From Telmatospirillum sp. (GTDB lineage: Bacteria > Pseudomonadota > Alphaproteobacteria > Rhodospirillales > Magnetospirillaceae), in NCBI GenBank assembly GCA_031291415.1, contig JARLJB010000008.1:1-38489 (forward strand): a DNA stretch of 38,489 nt, written 5' to 3'. The notes beneath the pieces were generated by a model that had not been told where the DNA came from, ran no database searches, and saw nothing but the letters and a program-made list of their open reading frames with translations. Below are positions 1 through 8,256 of this stretch, one piece after another; the stretch's first letter is position 1; the number at the start of each line of letters is the position of its first letter. Position numbers and translations under genes: made by a program.

Positions 1-46
1 AATCCTTGGAGAATTTCAGTCTCAGTATCTCGCGCACATGACGCAT
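1..46 (-). CDS. istA: IS21-family transposase IstA, N-terminal 15 residues only
   Basis: The start codon is ATG at 46-44 on the minus strand, with GGAGAGGA placed 5-6 bases upstream. The visible peptide reads MRHVREILRLKFSKD. This resembles the usual IstA opening, a short basic stretch before the helix-turn-helix. IstA is the DDE transposase that works with the ATPase helper IstB. Only the first codons are in the window, so the call rests on this short match plus the IS21-type terminal repeats just upstream. Confidence 0.6.
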   Translation of the reverse strand, partial: MRHVREILRLKFSKD

Positions 47-209
47 CGTCGTCCTCTCCGCTGGCATCCGACCCTTCCTCAGCAAAAGCCAAAAGAAGGA
101 CCGTAATCACAGCCAGCAGAGACGTCCCGACCCGGGCGGCTTCATCCCGGAATAGACGGGCGAGATCATTCCGGAATGGGTGGGCGGCTTCCTCCGGAAT
201 CAGCAGACA
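1..209 (-). mobile_element. End of an IS21-family insertion sequence (cut by window edge)
   Basis: Read on the minus strand, the element starts at 209 with TGTCTGCTGATTCCGGAG. It continues with repeated ATTCCGG blocks (near 199, 175 and 151) and two GAAGCCGCCC blocks (near 190 and 145). A TGT terminus followed by several copies of a transposase-binding repeat, and then an istA-like start codon, is the usual layout of an IS21-family end. The transposase reading frame begins at 46 and leaves the window. The other end and the target duplication lie outside, so completeness cannot be judged. Confidence 0.72.
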
Positions 210-278
210 GTCAAAAAAATAGGTGTCGTCGTAGACAACTTTGGTCGGGCCGTTGACTCCGCGCTCCGCGGCCGTTCC

Positions 279-362
279 GCGAAAGCGGGGATCCATGGTT
301 GGAAAAGACAATGACTCTACGACCAAAGACAGTTCTGTCGCGGCATGGATCCCCGCTTTCGC
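279..362. repeat. 19-bp perfect inverted repeat with 46-bp loop
   Basis: The arms at 279-297 and 344-362 are exact reverse complements (GCGAAAGCGGGGATCCATG). The core GCGAAAGCGGGGATCC followed by GATGACGGGG resembles a dispersed intergenic repeat common in alphaproteobacteria. It lies between the IS end and the 3' end of the SDR gene. No reading frame in this stretch looks like a gene. Confidence 0.7.
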
Positions 363-424
363 GAGGATGACGGGGAAATGTGACAGGAAAACCGTAACTG
401 ACGTCACACCCAGGAAATGCCGAG

Positions 425-464
425 ATCCACCCCGGCGGTCCTGAACAAGGCCTCCGGGGTGGAT
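425..464 (-). terminator. Possible terminator hairpin downstream of the SDR gene
   Basis: ATCCACCCCGG (425-435) and CCGGGGTGGAT (454-464) are perfect 11-base complements with an 18-base loop. The hairpin starts 32 bases after the SDR stop codon on the minus strand. There is no T-run after it, so it may be a repeat rather than an intrinsic terminator. Confidence 0.35.
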
Positions 465-495
465 AGTCGCGCATCCCCGAAGTTCGAGGGGCCGA

Positions 496-1329
496 TCAGC
501 CGTCGGTGGAGACGGTGAGCTGCTCCCATGCGTCAATCTCCTGCGCCATGCGGACGAGTTTGTCGCGCACCAGCTTCAGGGCGTCACTCCCCATCAGGAG
601 TTGCGGCGGCGGATTGCCGCTTTCGATCAGCGTCAGGACGGCGTGGGCCAGCTTCGCGGGATCGCCAAGCTGCCGGCCGCTCTTCTCCAGGCGCGCCTTG
701 CGGATCGGTTCGAAAAGGTCGTCATAGTCGGCGACGCTGCGCCGGCTGCGCACCATCGAGCGCCCGGCCCAGTCGGTGCGGAAGGAGCCGGGACAAAGGG
801 CCGTCACATGAACGCCGAACGGCGCCATCTCCGAACGCATGACCTCGGAAATGCCCTGGAGGGCAAACTTGCTACCGCAGTAATAGGCGATGCCGGGCAT
901 GGTGATCAGCCCGCCCATCGAGGTGACATTGACGATGAAACCGCGCCGCCGCTCGCGGAACTTTGGCAGGAAAGCCTTGGCCACCGCGACGGCACCGAAG
1001 ACGTTGACCTCGAACTGGCGGCGCATTTCCGCAAGCGGCGATTCCTCCAGGATGCCTTCGTGACCGTAACCGGCATTGTTGATGAGGACGTCGACCGGCC
1101 CGAACGTCGCCTCGACGGTCTGCACGACGGCCGGAATGGCGTTCATATCGGTGACGTCAAGCGTGACCGCGTGGATGCGGCCGGCCGCCGCCGCTTCAAT
1201 CTCATCGCCGGCCGCACTGCTCCGCACCGTTCCGATGACCGTATGGCCGGCTTCGGCCGCGGCCATTGCGATGGCGCGTCCGAAGCCGGAACTGGCGCCG
1301 GTAATGAAAAAAATCTTTCCGCTGCTCAT
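496..1329 (-). CDS. Short-chain dehydrogenase/reductase (SDR)
   Basis: This 277-residue protein is a classical SDR, expected to be a cytosolic NAD(P)-dependent oxidoreductase of unknown substrate. The Rossmann cofactor motif TGASSGFG is at residues 10-17, NNAG at 84-87, the catalytic Ser at 137 and the YxxxK pair at Tyr150/Lys154. The length is typical of the family. The ATG at 1329 is preceded by AAAGGAAG at good spacing. It is divergently arranged with an AraC-type regulator whose start lies 90 bases away, so that regulator probably controls it. The substrate cannot be read from the sequence. Confidence 0.9.
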   Translation of the reverse strand: MSSGKIFFITGASSGFGRAIAMAAAEAGHTVIGTVRSSAAGDEIEAAAAGRIHAVTLDVTDMNAIPAVVQTVEATFGPVDVLINNAGYGHEGILEESPLAEMRRQFEVNVFGAVAVAKAFLPKFRERRRGFIVNVTSMGGLITMPGIAYYCGSKFALQGISEVMRSEMAPFGVHVTALCPGSFRTDWAGRSMVRSRRSVADYDDLFEPIRKARLEKSGRQLGDPAKLAHAVLTLIESGNPPPQLLMGSDALKLVRDKLVRMAQEIDAWEQLTVSTDG

Positions 1330-1418
1330 CCGCGCTTCCTTTCGAGAGGCTCGATTTTGCCCGATGTGCTTGATAGCATCCAGTTATCGTCTTTTACAGG
1401 CTGGATACTGTCTCTTTG

Positions 1419-2363
1419 ATGCCTGATCCTATGAATGATCTGGACGAATTGGTCTTGTTGGCCGGAAACATCGCGATTAACGAGGGCTATACCGCGACGT
1501 CGTTGCCGGGATTGCGGCTGTTGCGATCGGGCACGGATCTCAATGACGTGCCGGTGCTTTACCGGCCCGGAGCGGTCTTCGTTCTTCAGGGCGCCAAGCG
1601 CGGCTTTCTCGGCGAGAAAAGCTTTGTGTATGACGCCCGCCATTATCTGGCGGTGTCCGTCCCCGTGTCCTTCAGAATGGAATCGCGGGCCAGCCCGGAA
1701 GCGCCGCTGCTTGCCGTCTATATGGATTTCGATCTCAGCATTGCCGCCGAGCTTATCGGGCTCCTGCCGGCCCGGCAGGGTCGGACGCGGGACACCGCGC
1801 GCAGCCTGGTATCCTCGCCGATGGAACGGGGGGTGAGCGGAACGCTGTTACGCCTGCTCATGGCGCTCGCCGACCCGGTGGAAACCGCGGCGCTCGGCCG
1901 GCAGTTGGTGCGCGAACTGCACTACCGCGTGCTTACCGGCGCACAGGGGGCGGAACTGATCGCCGCGCTCCGCCAGGCGGGAGGCCGTGGGGGAATCGGG
2001 CGCAGCCTCGCCTACATCAGACGCCACTACCGTCATCAGATCAGCATCGCCGCGTTAGCGGCCGAAGCGGGCATGAGCGTACCGACCTTTCACAGCCGGT
2101 TCCGGGAACTGATCGGCACGACACCGCTCAGCTATATCAAGTCAATCCGCCTGCACGAGGCGCGCCTTCTCATGGCGAGAGACGCCAGTTCCGTAGCGGC
2201 GGCCGCAGCCGCCGTCGGCTATGTCAGCACGTCCCAGTTCAGCCGGGAATTCAAACGGCATTTCGGGCGAACGGCCTCGGAGGAGGTTCTCTGGATGCGC
2301 GCCCATCTCGGCGAACTGGCTCAGACGGATGATCATGAACGGAATTGCATGGTGATTCCCTAA
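1419..2363 (+). CDS. AraC-family transcriptional regulator
   Basis: A protein of about 314 residues with an N-terminal AraC_N-type sensing domain (roughly residues 10-165, including the stretch LQGAKRGFLG). The C-terminal DNA-binding domain has two helix-turn-helix units, near residues 208-230 and 258-282 (GYVSTSQFSREFKRHFG). YqhC-type regulators share this layout and often control an adjacent oxidoreductase. Here the divergent SDR at 496-1329 is the natural target, with operators expected in the 1330-1418 gap. The start is uncertain: TTG 1416, ATG 1419 and ATG 1431 are in frame and none has a strong ribosome site. Confidence 0.88.
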   Translation: MPDPMNDLDELVLLAGNIAINEGYTATSLPGLRLLRSGTDLNDVPVLYRPGAVFVLQGAKRGFLGEKSFVYDARHYLAVSVPVSFRMESRASPEAPLLAVYMDFDLSIAAELIGLLPARQGRTRDTARSLVSSPMERGVSGTLLRLLMALADPVETAALGRQLVRELHYRVLTGAQGAELIAALRQAGGRGGIGRSLAYIRRHYRHQISIAALAAEAGMSVPTFHSRFRELIGTTPLSYIKSIRLHEARLLMARDASSVAAAAAAVGYVSTSQFSREFKRHFGRTASEEVLWMRAHLGELAQTDDHERNCMVIP

Positions 2364-2375
2364 AAGCGGCCCCTC

Positions 2376-3167
2376 CTAAACCTTGAACCTGTATTCGGCA
2401 CCAGGAACCCGCTCGATATCGGGCGGAAAGCTTGCGTGCTTATCCGCGTGATAGGCGGCTCGTTGATCGCCATGGACCTGGCTGTTGTATGTGAAAAACA
2501 GGACCCGGCGCTGGCCGGACGACATGTTGGCCTTCGATGCATGCGGGACATAGCTGTCGAAGAACACCGCGTCGCCCGGTTGTGTCGGAACGGGCAGCAT
2601 GGTCAGTCCCGTGGCTTCGCCGTCGTTGACCGGGCGCCATTCTTCGCCGATCAGACGATCGAAACGCGGCGACGCACCAGGCATTTCCAGGCAGCCGTTG
2701 TCGATTGTCGCGGCATCGACGCAAACCATGGCGGTAACGAAAAGAGGCGCGTAACGCGACCATCCCGCCTGCTGATCCTGATGCAGCTCGAAGCCGGCGC
2801 CGCCGCTTTCCTTGAAATTGATCTTTTCCTTGAAAAGGAAAACCGACCCCCGCAGCATCTGTCCGGCTGCCGTCTGCAAGCGGGACTGGTGGGCCAGGGC
2901 ATCGAAGCCGGTATGATGCGGACAGAAATTTTCGATCCGCTGTACCAATTGCCGCGACGGATCGAGCAGGCTCGGCTGATGATAGACCCAAAGGGTTCCC
3001 GGAACCTCGGGTCTGGCCAGCAACTCGTCGATCCAGCCGGACATCTCCGCGACCTCGGCGGCACTGAAAAAACCGGGAGCCACAGCCCAGCCGGTTTGGT
3101 CGAAATGTGTCAGGGTGTCACGCGTCAAGAAGCCATCCAAACTGTCATGAGACATCGCTGATTGCAT
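2376..3167 (-). CDS. Phytanoyl-CoA dioxygenase (PhyH) family oxygenase
   Basis: A 263-residue protein expected to be a non-haem Fe(II)/2-oxoglutarate dioxygenase. The iron triad is visible as His129-x-Asp131 (LHQDQQ) and the distal His209 (YVPHASKAN). A 2-oxoglutarate-binding Arg follows at about 220 (GQRRVLFF). The segment KEKINFKESGGAGFELHQD resembles PhyH enzymes that act on aminoethylphosphonates or small trimethylammonium compounds, but no phosphonate genes are nearby, so only the family call is safe. ATG 3167 has GGAG about 9 bases upstream; TTG 3170 is an alternative. It converges on the AraC gene with a 12-base gap. Confidence 0.85.
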   Translation of the reverse strand: MQSAMSHDSLDGFLTRDTLTHFDQTGWAVAPGFFSAAEVAEMSGWIDELLARPEVPGTLWVYHQPSLLDPSRQLVQRIENFCPHHTGFDALAHQSRLQTAAGQMLRGSVFLFKEKINFKESGGAGFELHQDQQAGWSRYAPLFVTAMVCVDAATIDNGCLEMPGASPRFDRLIGEEWRPVNDGEATGLTMLPVPTQPGDAVFFDSYVPHASKANMSSGQRRVLFFTYNSQVHGDQRAAYHADKHASFPPDIERVPGAEYRFKV

Positions 3168-3604
3168 CAAATTCGGCTCTCCAGTCTTGGCGACGGAATC
3201 CCCGAGGGGGGTACCGTCGGTGTTGGAATACCAGGGATCGTTCCTCTACCAAGATGGTGACGATTTTGCGCACGACGAGTGCTGCGGCGACTATCGATGA
3301 ACGGGCAGATCGTCTTGTTTCATGATTACCGATCGATGTCAAAATTACACGAAAAGTGATGTAACCAATATTTGCTGTCTGAGGCACCATTCAACTGATA
3401 CACGAAAAATACGGAAGAGGTGTATTGCGTTTCGCGTATTTCTTGATCCTGGTGTCTTGGTGCTTCATCGAAAATTTCGATTGCACCGGAATGATCGGGA
3501 TAAACCCGACCATCATTGACATCGAAAGTCGTAGATGTAAAATTAATAGAGTTATTCCTTGTGTCTGTATAAATTTTTTAAGAAATTACCGGATAACGAC
3601 ATCG
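3168..3604. other. Intergenic stretch before the diguanylate cyclase gene
   Basis: No convincing gene is seen. The 3425-3604 part stays open in frame with the downstream gene and could add 60 residues from a TTG at 3425. That extension lacks a clear ribosome site and would put a second hydrophobic patch ahead of the membrane domain. Base composition turns AT-rich from about 3330. Promoters for the divergent PhyH and cyclase genes must lie here, but I could not place them. Confidence 0.4.
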
Positions 3605-5167
3605 ATGATCATGGACATTCATACACTATTCATCGTCATCATAATAATATGCCTGCTACAGGCGCTTTCCGTCGGCTGGGCCAGCCGGCGAGATGATCGG
3701 GACGGGTTGCGCAGCTGGTCCATCACGCTATGCATCCACGCGGTGGGATATATTTTGCTTGCATTACGTGGAGTAATTTCTGATTTTTCCTCAATTATTG
3801 TCGCAAATTCAGCCATATCCGCATCGTATTCTCTATTTACGTTATCTATAATCAAATTTACAGGAAGAAAGCCAAACTATTACGTTATATTTTTCCCGGT
3901 AATTATCTTACCCGTGTGTTTTTCGCTGGTAATGGATAGCTTTCAATTAAGGACAGCTATAGGTAATTTCATATTTTTCATACAGACATTAATAATATTA
4001 ATGTACGTGTTGAAATACAAAGCACAACACGAAATGAATGGGAGAAACCTGATATTATTTTCCCTATTCATCGTGTCGATATCGACGGTATCACGGACGA
4101 TCGTCGCGCTTTTGAGACCGGAAGACATCAGCCGGATTTTTCAGAATTCGTCGGTGCAGGCCGCAACATATGTGACGGCGCTCGCCACCATTATTCTGAT
4201 CTCAAACGGCTTTATCATGATGGCGAAGGAGCGCTCCGATGAACAGTTCCGGACCGTCGCGATGAAGGACAAGCTGACGGGATGCTGGAACCGCATAAAG
4301 ATCGAAGAGACATCCGCGCAAGAAATAGAACGGCTCAGGCGATATGGCAACCAAGTCTCGCTGATTATGATCGACCTCGATCACTTCAAATCGATCAACG
4401 ATCGGCATGGTCACGCCATGGGTGATCTCATTCTCAAGGGGTTCGCCGATATCGCCGGAAGCTGCATCCGGTCCACCGATACCCTGGGACGCTGGGGTGG
4501 CGAGGAGTTCGTCCTCCTCCTCTCGTCCAGCGGCTTTCCCGAAGCCATCGCCATCGCGGAACGAATCCGGACCACCTTCGCCAATCATGAGTTTCCCGGA
4601 GGCTGTCGGGCGACAGCCAGTTTCGGAGTAGCACTTTGTCTTTCGACCGATAGCTGGGAAGACTGGCTGGCACGGGCCGATTCCGCCCTTTACCGCGCCA
4701 AGGAACACGGCCGCAACCGGATCGAGGTGGAAGGCGTGGAATTGTCGGAAGCGTCCTCCGACCGCGTAAGCCTTCAGGTTCTGCAACTGATCTGGCGGAA
4801 GAAGTTTGAAATCGGAAATCCGGTTATCGATGAGCAGCATAAAGCTATTTTCGAGCATGCCAACCGGATCATAAATGCCTTATCCGATGAAACTTCCCCG
4901 ATCAATATTGAGGAAATATTTATAGATTTCATCAGACAAATGGAATCACATTTTTCCGATGAGGAAGAAATTATGAAAAATAGAGGATATCATTACGTCG
5001 ACAAACACGCAGAAATTCACCGCACGCTCATCAATCGTTCTTACAATATTTTGAACCTATTTAAAGACAAGAAAATTGGAGTTACGGACATCCTTCACTT
5101 TGCTGTATATGAATTTGTATCGCAACATATAATAACTTACGATAGGGACCTTGCCGGACTATTTTAG
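3605..5167 (+). CDS. Membrane diguanylate cyclase with C-terminal hemerythrin domain
   Basis: A protein of about 520 residues predicted to make cyclic di-GMP at the inner membrane. Residues 1-200 hold about six or seven hydrophobic segments. A GGDEF domain follows, with active-site GGEEF at 298-302 and a product-inhibition RxxD (RSTD, 289-292) exactly five residues before it. The C-terminus (about 400-520) is a complete hemerythrin with His412, His449/Glu453, His468/His472 and His508/Asp513, so a di-iron site for O2 or NO can form. Hemerythrin-cyclase fusions are known as oxygen-responsive enzymes. The membrane and hemerythrin parts are AT-rich while the GGDEF part is GC-rich. Start alternatives: ATG 3611 or TTG 3425. 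Confidence 0.9.
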   Translation: MIMDIHTLFIVIIIICLLQALSVGWASRRDDRDGLRSWSITLCIHAVGYILLALRGVISDFSSIIVANSAISASYSLFTLSIIKFTGRKPNYYVIFFPVIILPVCFSLVMDSFQLRTAIGNFIFFIQTLIILMYVLKYKAQHEMNGRNLILFSLFIVSISTVSRTIVALLRPEDISRIFQNSSVQAATYVTALATIILISNGFIMMAKERSDEQFRTVAMKDKLTGCWNRIKIEETSAQEIERLRRYGNQVSLIMIDLDHFKSINDRHGHAMGDLILKGFADIAGSCIRSTDTLGRWGGEEFVLLLSSSGFPEAIAIAERIRTTFANHEFPGGCRATASFGVALCLSTDSWEDWLARADSALYRAKEHGRNRIEVEGVELSEASSDRVSLQVLQLIWRKKFEIGNPVIDEQHKAIFEHANRIINALSDETSPINIEEIFIDFIRQMESHFSDEEEIMKNRGYHYVDKHAEIHRTLINRSYNILNLFKDKKIGVTDILHFAVYEFVSQHIITYDRDLAGLF

Positions 5168-5199
5168 CCCGCGCCCGGCGAGGGGCACAAAGATAACCA

Positions 5200-5233
5200 A
5201 GAGCGTGATGCACGATTTAACGCACTACGCTCT
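5200..5233 (+). terminator. Weak hairpin after the cyclase gene
   Basis: AGAGCGT (5200-5206) pairs with ACGCTCT (5227-5233), with some further pairing inside the loop. It lies 33 bases after the stop codon. There is no T-run, so termination is only a possibility. Confidence 0.25.
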
Positions 5234-5441
5234 GGCGCAGCACGGCCTCACGACACAACTTGACGTTAAAAACGTCGGAGAATTTTACATCCCCAGGTGG
5301 ATGGCTCCTTTAGATGGTTGATATTCCATACTACTAAAAGTAGGCCTGGATCTTGCAAACACTCGGGTGCTATCGGACCGATCGCGCATATTAGGACGAT
5401 CAGCCAATGCAATCGCGACAACTACAGTAAGGAACAAGCAA

Positions 5442-6161
5442 ATGCGACGCTATGCTAAGCAACTTGCCTGGTTGGGGACGGCTGCCTTGTGTTACGTGAC
5501 CGCCATTTCAAGCGCCGAGGCCTCAATCACGCAAGTGTCGAGCTCCGCCGGCTTTGGAAGTGCACTCACTGTCAATTGGGGAATCTTTGGTGCCGTCCCT
5601 GGTACCGTCTCGACCTTCGCGTCGGCGCCGGTCGGAACGCTGACCGTCGGCATCAACACCGCGAGTGGCGCCCTCAATCTTGCGAACGGATCCGCCGTCG
5701 GCGGCTTTCTGCCGACCGATACGCTGCTGTCGCAGTCCCCCGGCAATCTAAGCGATCCAATCCTTGTCGATTTCTCGACACCGGTGCAAGGGGTCGGAAC
5801 ACAGATAGAGAGCCTTCTGGCCGGCGCCTTCACCGGCATCCTGGATCTTTATGATTCAGGCAATCATCTACTGGGCGAGGTGACGGTAACCGCCACCACC
5901 ACGGCCCTGAACGACGGCTCCGCGCCCTTCATCGGCGCGATTTCGACCAGTGCCGACATCGACCACATCGTGTTCTCGGTCAATAACGGCAATCCTGATT
6001 TTCCAAAGGCGGGCGATGTGGCTATCAACGGACTGGCCATCGCGCGCGCCGTCCCTGAACCCACCTCGCTTGGACTGCTGGGCGCCGCCCTGGCGGGTCT
6101 TGCCTTTCTCATCCGCCGCCGGGAGAGGCGATCGGATGGCGATATGCGCTCTTTCGTTTGA
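5442..6161 (+). CDS. PEP-CTERM sorting-domain protein
   Basis: A 239-residue exported protein. It has a Sec signal peptide (about 1-27, MRRYAKQLAWLGTAALCYVT, ending near SAEA). The beta-rich body is dominated by Gly, Ser, Thr and Val. The C-terminus is a standard PEP-CTERM tail: VPEPTS, a hydrophobic helix and an Arg cluster (IRRRERR). Such tails are recognised by an exosortase, which must be encoded elsewhere because none is in the window. A role in the cell surface or extracellular matrix is family-level inference. ATG 5442 is chosen over an upstream in-frame start because AAGGAA sits 7 bases before it and the signal peptide then begins at residue 1. Confidence 0.88.
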   Translation: MRRYAKQLAWLGTAALCYVTAISSAEASITQVSSSAGFGSALTVNWGIFGAVPGTVSTFASAPVGTLTVGINTASGALNLANGSAVGGFLPTDTLLSQSPGNLSDPILVDFSTPVQGVGTQIESLLAGAFTGILDLYDSGNHLLGEVTVTATTTALNDGSAPFIGAISTSADIDHIVFSVNNGNPDFPKAGDVAINGLAIARAVPEPTSLGLLGAALAGLAFLIRRRERRSDGDMRSFV

Positions 6162-6207
6162 GCTTGAGATAAGGACGCAATCGCGCCCGGCCCGTCAATT
6201 CGTCGAC

Positions 6208-6245
6208 CTGATGCTGTGAGCCATCCAGATGATTCACAGCATCAG
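6208..6245 (+). terminator. 12-bp perfect hairpin after the PEP-CTERM gene
   Basis: CTGATGCTGTGA (6208-6219) is the exact complement of TCACAGCATCAG (6234-6245), with a 14-base loop, 47 bases after the stop codon. It lacks a T-run, so it may act as a terminator or as an mRNA 3' stabiliser. Confidence 0.5.
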
Positions 6246-6347
6246 CGTCATCAGGAGCCGCTGACTTCCCCACGCGCAACAAAACCCTATATCAGTCACG
6301 AACGCGCCTCGTGCGCGACTTGACCTGTTTTAGGGATTGCCAGGACG

Positions 6348-7415
6348 ATGACCACATTATTCTCGCCTATCGACCTTGGGCCGCTGACCGCGGCAAATCG
6401 CATTTTCATGGCCCCGCTTACGCGTTGCCGGGCCGACGCACAGCATATCCCGACCGCTCTGATGGCTGAATATTATGCGCAGCGCGCAAGCGCCGGCCTG
6501 ATCATCGCGGAAGCCACCATGGCCATCGAGGGCAACTCGGCATTCTGGATGGAGCCTGGAATCTACTCCTCCGCCCAGGTTGCCGGCTGGAAGATCATCA
6601 CCGATGCCGTTCATGCCGCCGGTGGACGAATCTTCCTTCAGATATGGCATGGCGGGCGAGCCTGCCATCCACTGCTCAACAACGGAGCCCGGCCCGTCGC
6701 GCCCAGTTCGATTGCCATCGTCGGCGATGAAGTGCATACGCCGGAGGGCAAGAAGCCCTATGTCATTCCCCGCGAACTTCGCGACGACGAACTGCCGGAC
6801 ATTGTCTCCGGCTTCAAAAGGGCCGCCGGGAATGCCAAGACTGCGGGGTTCGACGGTGTCGAGGTCCATGGCGCCAACGGATATCTGTTGGACGAATTTT
6901 TGCGCGACAGTGCGAACAAGCGTGTCGGACCATACGGCGGTTCCGTTGAAAACCGGGCACGCCTGATGTTCGAAGTGCTCGAAGCCGTCATCGGCGTTTG
7001 GGGCAACGGCCGGGTCGGACTGCGGATTTCGCCGCTCAACAGCTTCAACAGCATGATCGACAGTGATCCGATCGGCCTCTCCACATGGCTTGCCGGACGG
7101 CTCAACGACTTCAATCTCGCCTATCTTCACGCCATGCGTGGTGATTTTTTCGGGCAACAAAGCGGTGATGTCATGACGCCGATCCGCGCGCATTACAAAG
7201 GCGTCCTCATCGGAAATATGGGCTACACGCCCGAAGAGGCCGAAAAAGCCGTTACCGACGGGAAACTGGACGCGGTCGCCTTCGGCACCAGCTTCCTGGC
7301 CAATCCCGACCTTCCGGCAAGAATCAAAGGCGGGGCAAAATTGAATCAGGCGAATCAGGCGACATTCTATTCTCCGGGGGAAAAGGGCTATACGGATTAT
7401 CCCGTCCTGGATTGA
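6348..7415 (+). CDS. Old-yellow-enzyme family alkene reductase (NADH:flavin oxidoreductase)
   Basis: A 355-residue TIM-barrel FMN enzyme expected to reduce activated C=C bonds, nitro groups or nitrate esters with NAD(P)H in the cytosol. Family marks are QIWHGGR near residue 98, the substrate-binding His174/Asn177 and catalytic Tyr179 in HGANGYLLDEF, and the following YGGS and ENRARL segments. The length is typical of NemA/XenB-like members. It stands alone between two hairpins, with no neighbour pointing to a substrate. Confidence 0.92.
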   Translation: MTTLFSPIDLGPLTAANRIFMAPLTRCRADAQHIPTALMAEYYAQRASAGLIIAEATMAIEGNSAFWMEPGIYSSAQVAGWKIITDAVHAAGGRIFLQIWHGGRACHPLLNNGARPVAPSSIAIVGDEVHTPEGKKPYVIPRELRDDELPDIVSGFKRAAGNAKTAGFDGVEVHGANGYLLDEFLRDSANKRVGPYGGSVENRARLMFEVLEAVIGVWGNGRVGLRISPLNSFNSMIDSDPIGLSTWLAGRLNDFNLAYLHAMRGDFFGQQSGDVMTPIRAHYKGVLIGNMGYTPEEAEKAVTDGKLDAVAFGTSFLANPDLPARIKGGAKLNQANQATFYSPGEKGYTDYPVLD

Positions 7416-7451
7416 TGTCGTCTGCGGATACTCAATAAGCTAAAGGATTGC

Positions 7452-7489
7452 ACCAAGTCTCGATGAGAGATGACTCATCGAGACTTGGT
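7452..7489. repeat. 16-bp perfect palindrome, ACCAAGTCTCGATGAG element, copy 1
   Basis: ACCAAGTCTCGATGAG (7452-7467) pairs perfectly with 7474-7489 around a 6-base loop. It lies between the convergent OYE gene and the 7504-8256 gene, and may end transcription from both sides. The same sequence recurs at 11121, and at 30569-30603 as a full hairpin, which marks it as a dispersed repeat rather than a one-off terminator. Confidence 0.85.
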
Positions 7490-7503
7490 ATTTCCGCCGG
7501 TAT

Positions 7504-8256
7504 TTAACTTGTTATTTCCGACGTCGTCGAAGTCTGACCACCAGACGTAGTGGAATTTTGCGCCATTGCCTGTTTCAATATATTGAGCTGTGTCTGCACA
7601 TCGTCTTTTGCGTTGGCCTCAATATTGGTCGGATCCACAGCGTCCCAATAGCTCTGTGGTTGAGCAAGCCGCAATTCGAGAATGTCGGCGACCGTCTGCG
7701 CTCCGGATTTTCCTTGCGACTTATCGGAGTTGTAAAGAGCCTGCGCCTGTTGTTGGAACGAATTAACGATGGCCTGGGCCTGATCGATCTTGGCGTCAAA
7801 CTGCGTGAACCAATTTGGATCATCCATCAAGGTCGTATTTACCGTCCCGTCCGCATTCATCGGCAACTGAACGGCGATAAGCGTGTTCGTCGCCGATAAG
7901 TGCCCGGCCCAACTATTCGCGAAATCGGGATCGTTGGCAACTTCCTGCATAATATTCATTGTGCCGATGGCTTGGTAAGCGGTCGATGTCGCTTGTTGTG
8001 AACCGGCCGAGGTCGACGACGTCATATCCTGGTCCAATTGCATCAAATATTGGGCTGTACTTGCGGCCAGCAGACCACCACCGACGCCCGCCCCGGCAAC
8101 AGCCTTGTCGGCGCCGGTTTTCGCCGTCGTGTCGGTCGACGACGAATCTTGGGAGTCTTGGGGCGTATAGGGCGTCAAAGACGTCCAGCCCGACTCCATG
8201 GATCGGCGCAAAGCCGCCTGCATCGTCGACGATAGTGCTGTGGTATCGATTTGCAT
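7504..8256 (-). CDS. Unrecognised Ser/Thr/Gln-rich protein, possibly secreted
   Basis: A 250-residue protein with no family I recognise. It has no cysteine and is rich in Ser, Thr, Gln, Ala and Asp. A glycine/alanine-rich hydrophobic stretch lies near residues 54-70. A more ordered region with Trp and Pro (about 110-215) ends in a Ser/Thr/Gly-rich tail. No N-terminal Sec signal is visible. The composition resembles substrates of signal-less secretion (type I or flagellar-type), but that is only a guess. ATG 8256 is chosen because GGGAG lies 8 bases upstream; an in-frame TTG at 8274 would place that site inside the gene. Confidence 0.6.
   Translation of the reverse strand: MQIDTTALSSTMQAALRRSMESGWTSLTPYTPQDSQDSSSTDTTAKTGADKAVAGAGVGGGLLAASTAQYLMQLDQDMTSSTSAGSQQATSTAYQAIGTMNIMQEVANDPDFANSWAGHLSATNTLIAVQLPMNADGTVNTTLMDDPNWFTQFDAKIDQAQAIVNSFQQQAQALYNSDKSQGKSGAQTVADILELRLAQPQSYWDAVDPTNIEANAKDDVQTQLNILKQAMAQNSTTSGGQTSTTSEITS

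Noticed and set aside
7452-7489. CRISPR repeat or tRNA-like structure
   Set aside because: Copies are single, 23 kb apart and perfectly palindromic without spacers or a tRNA fold; they fit REP-like hairpins.
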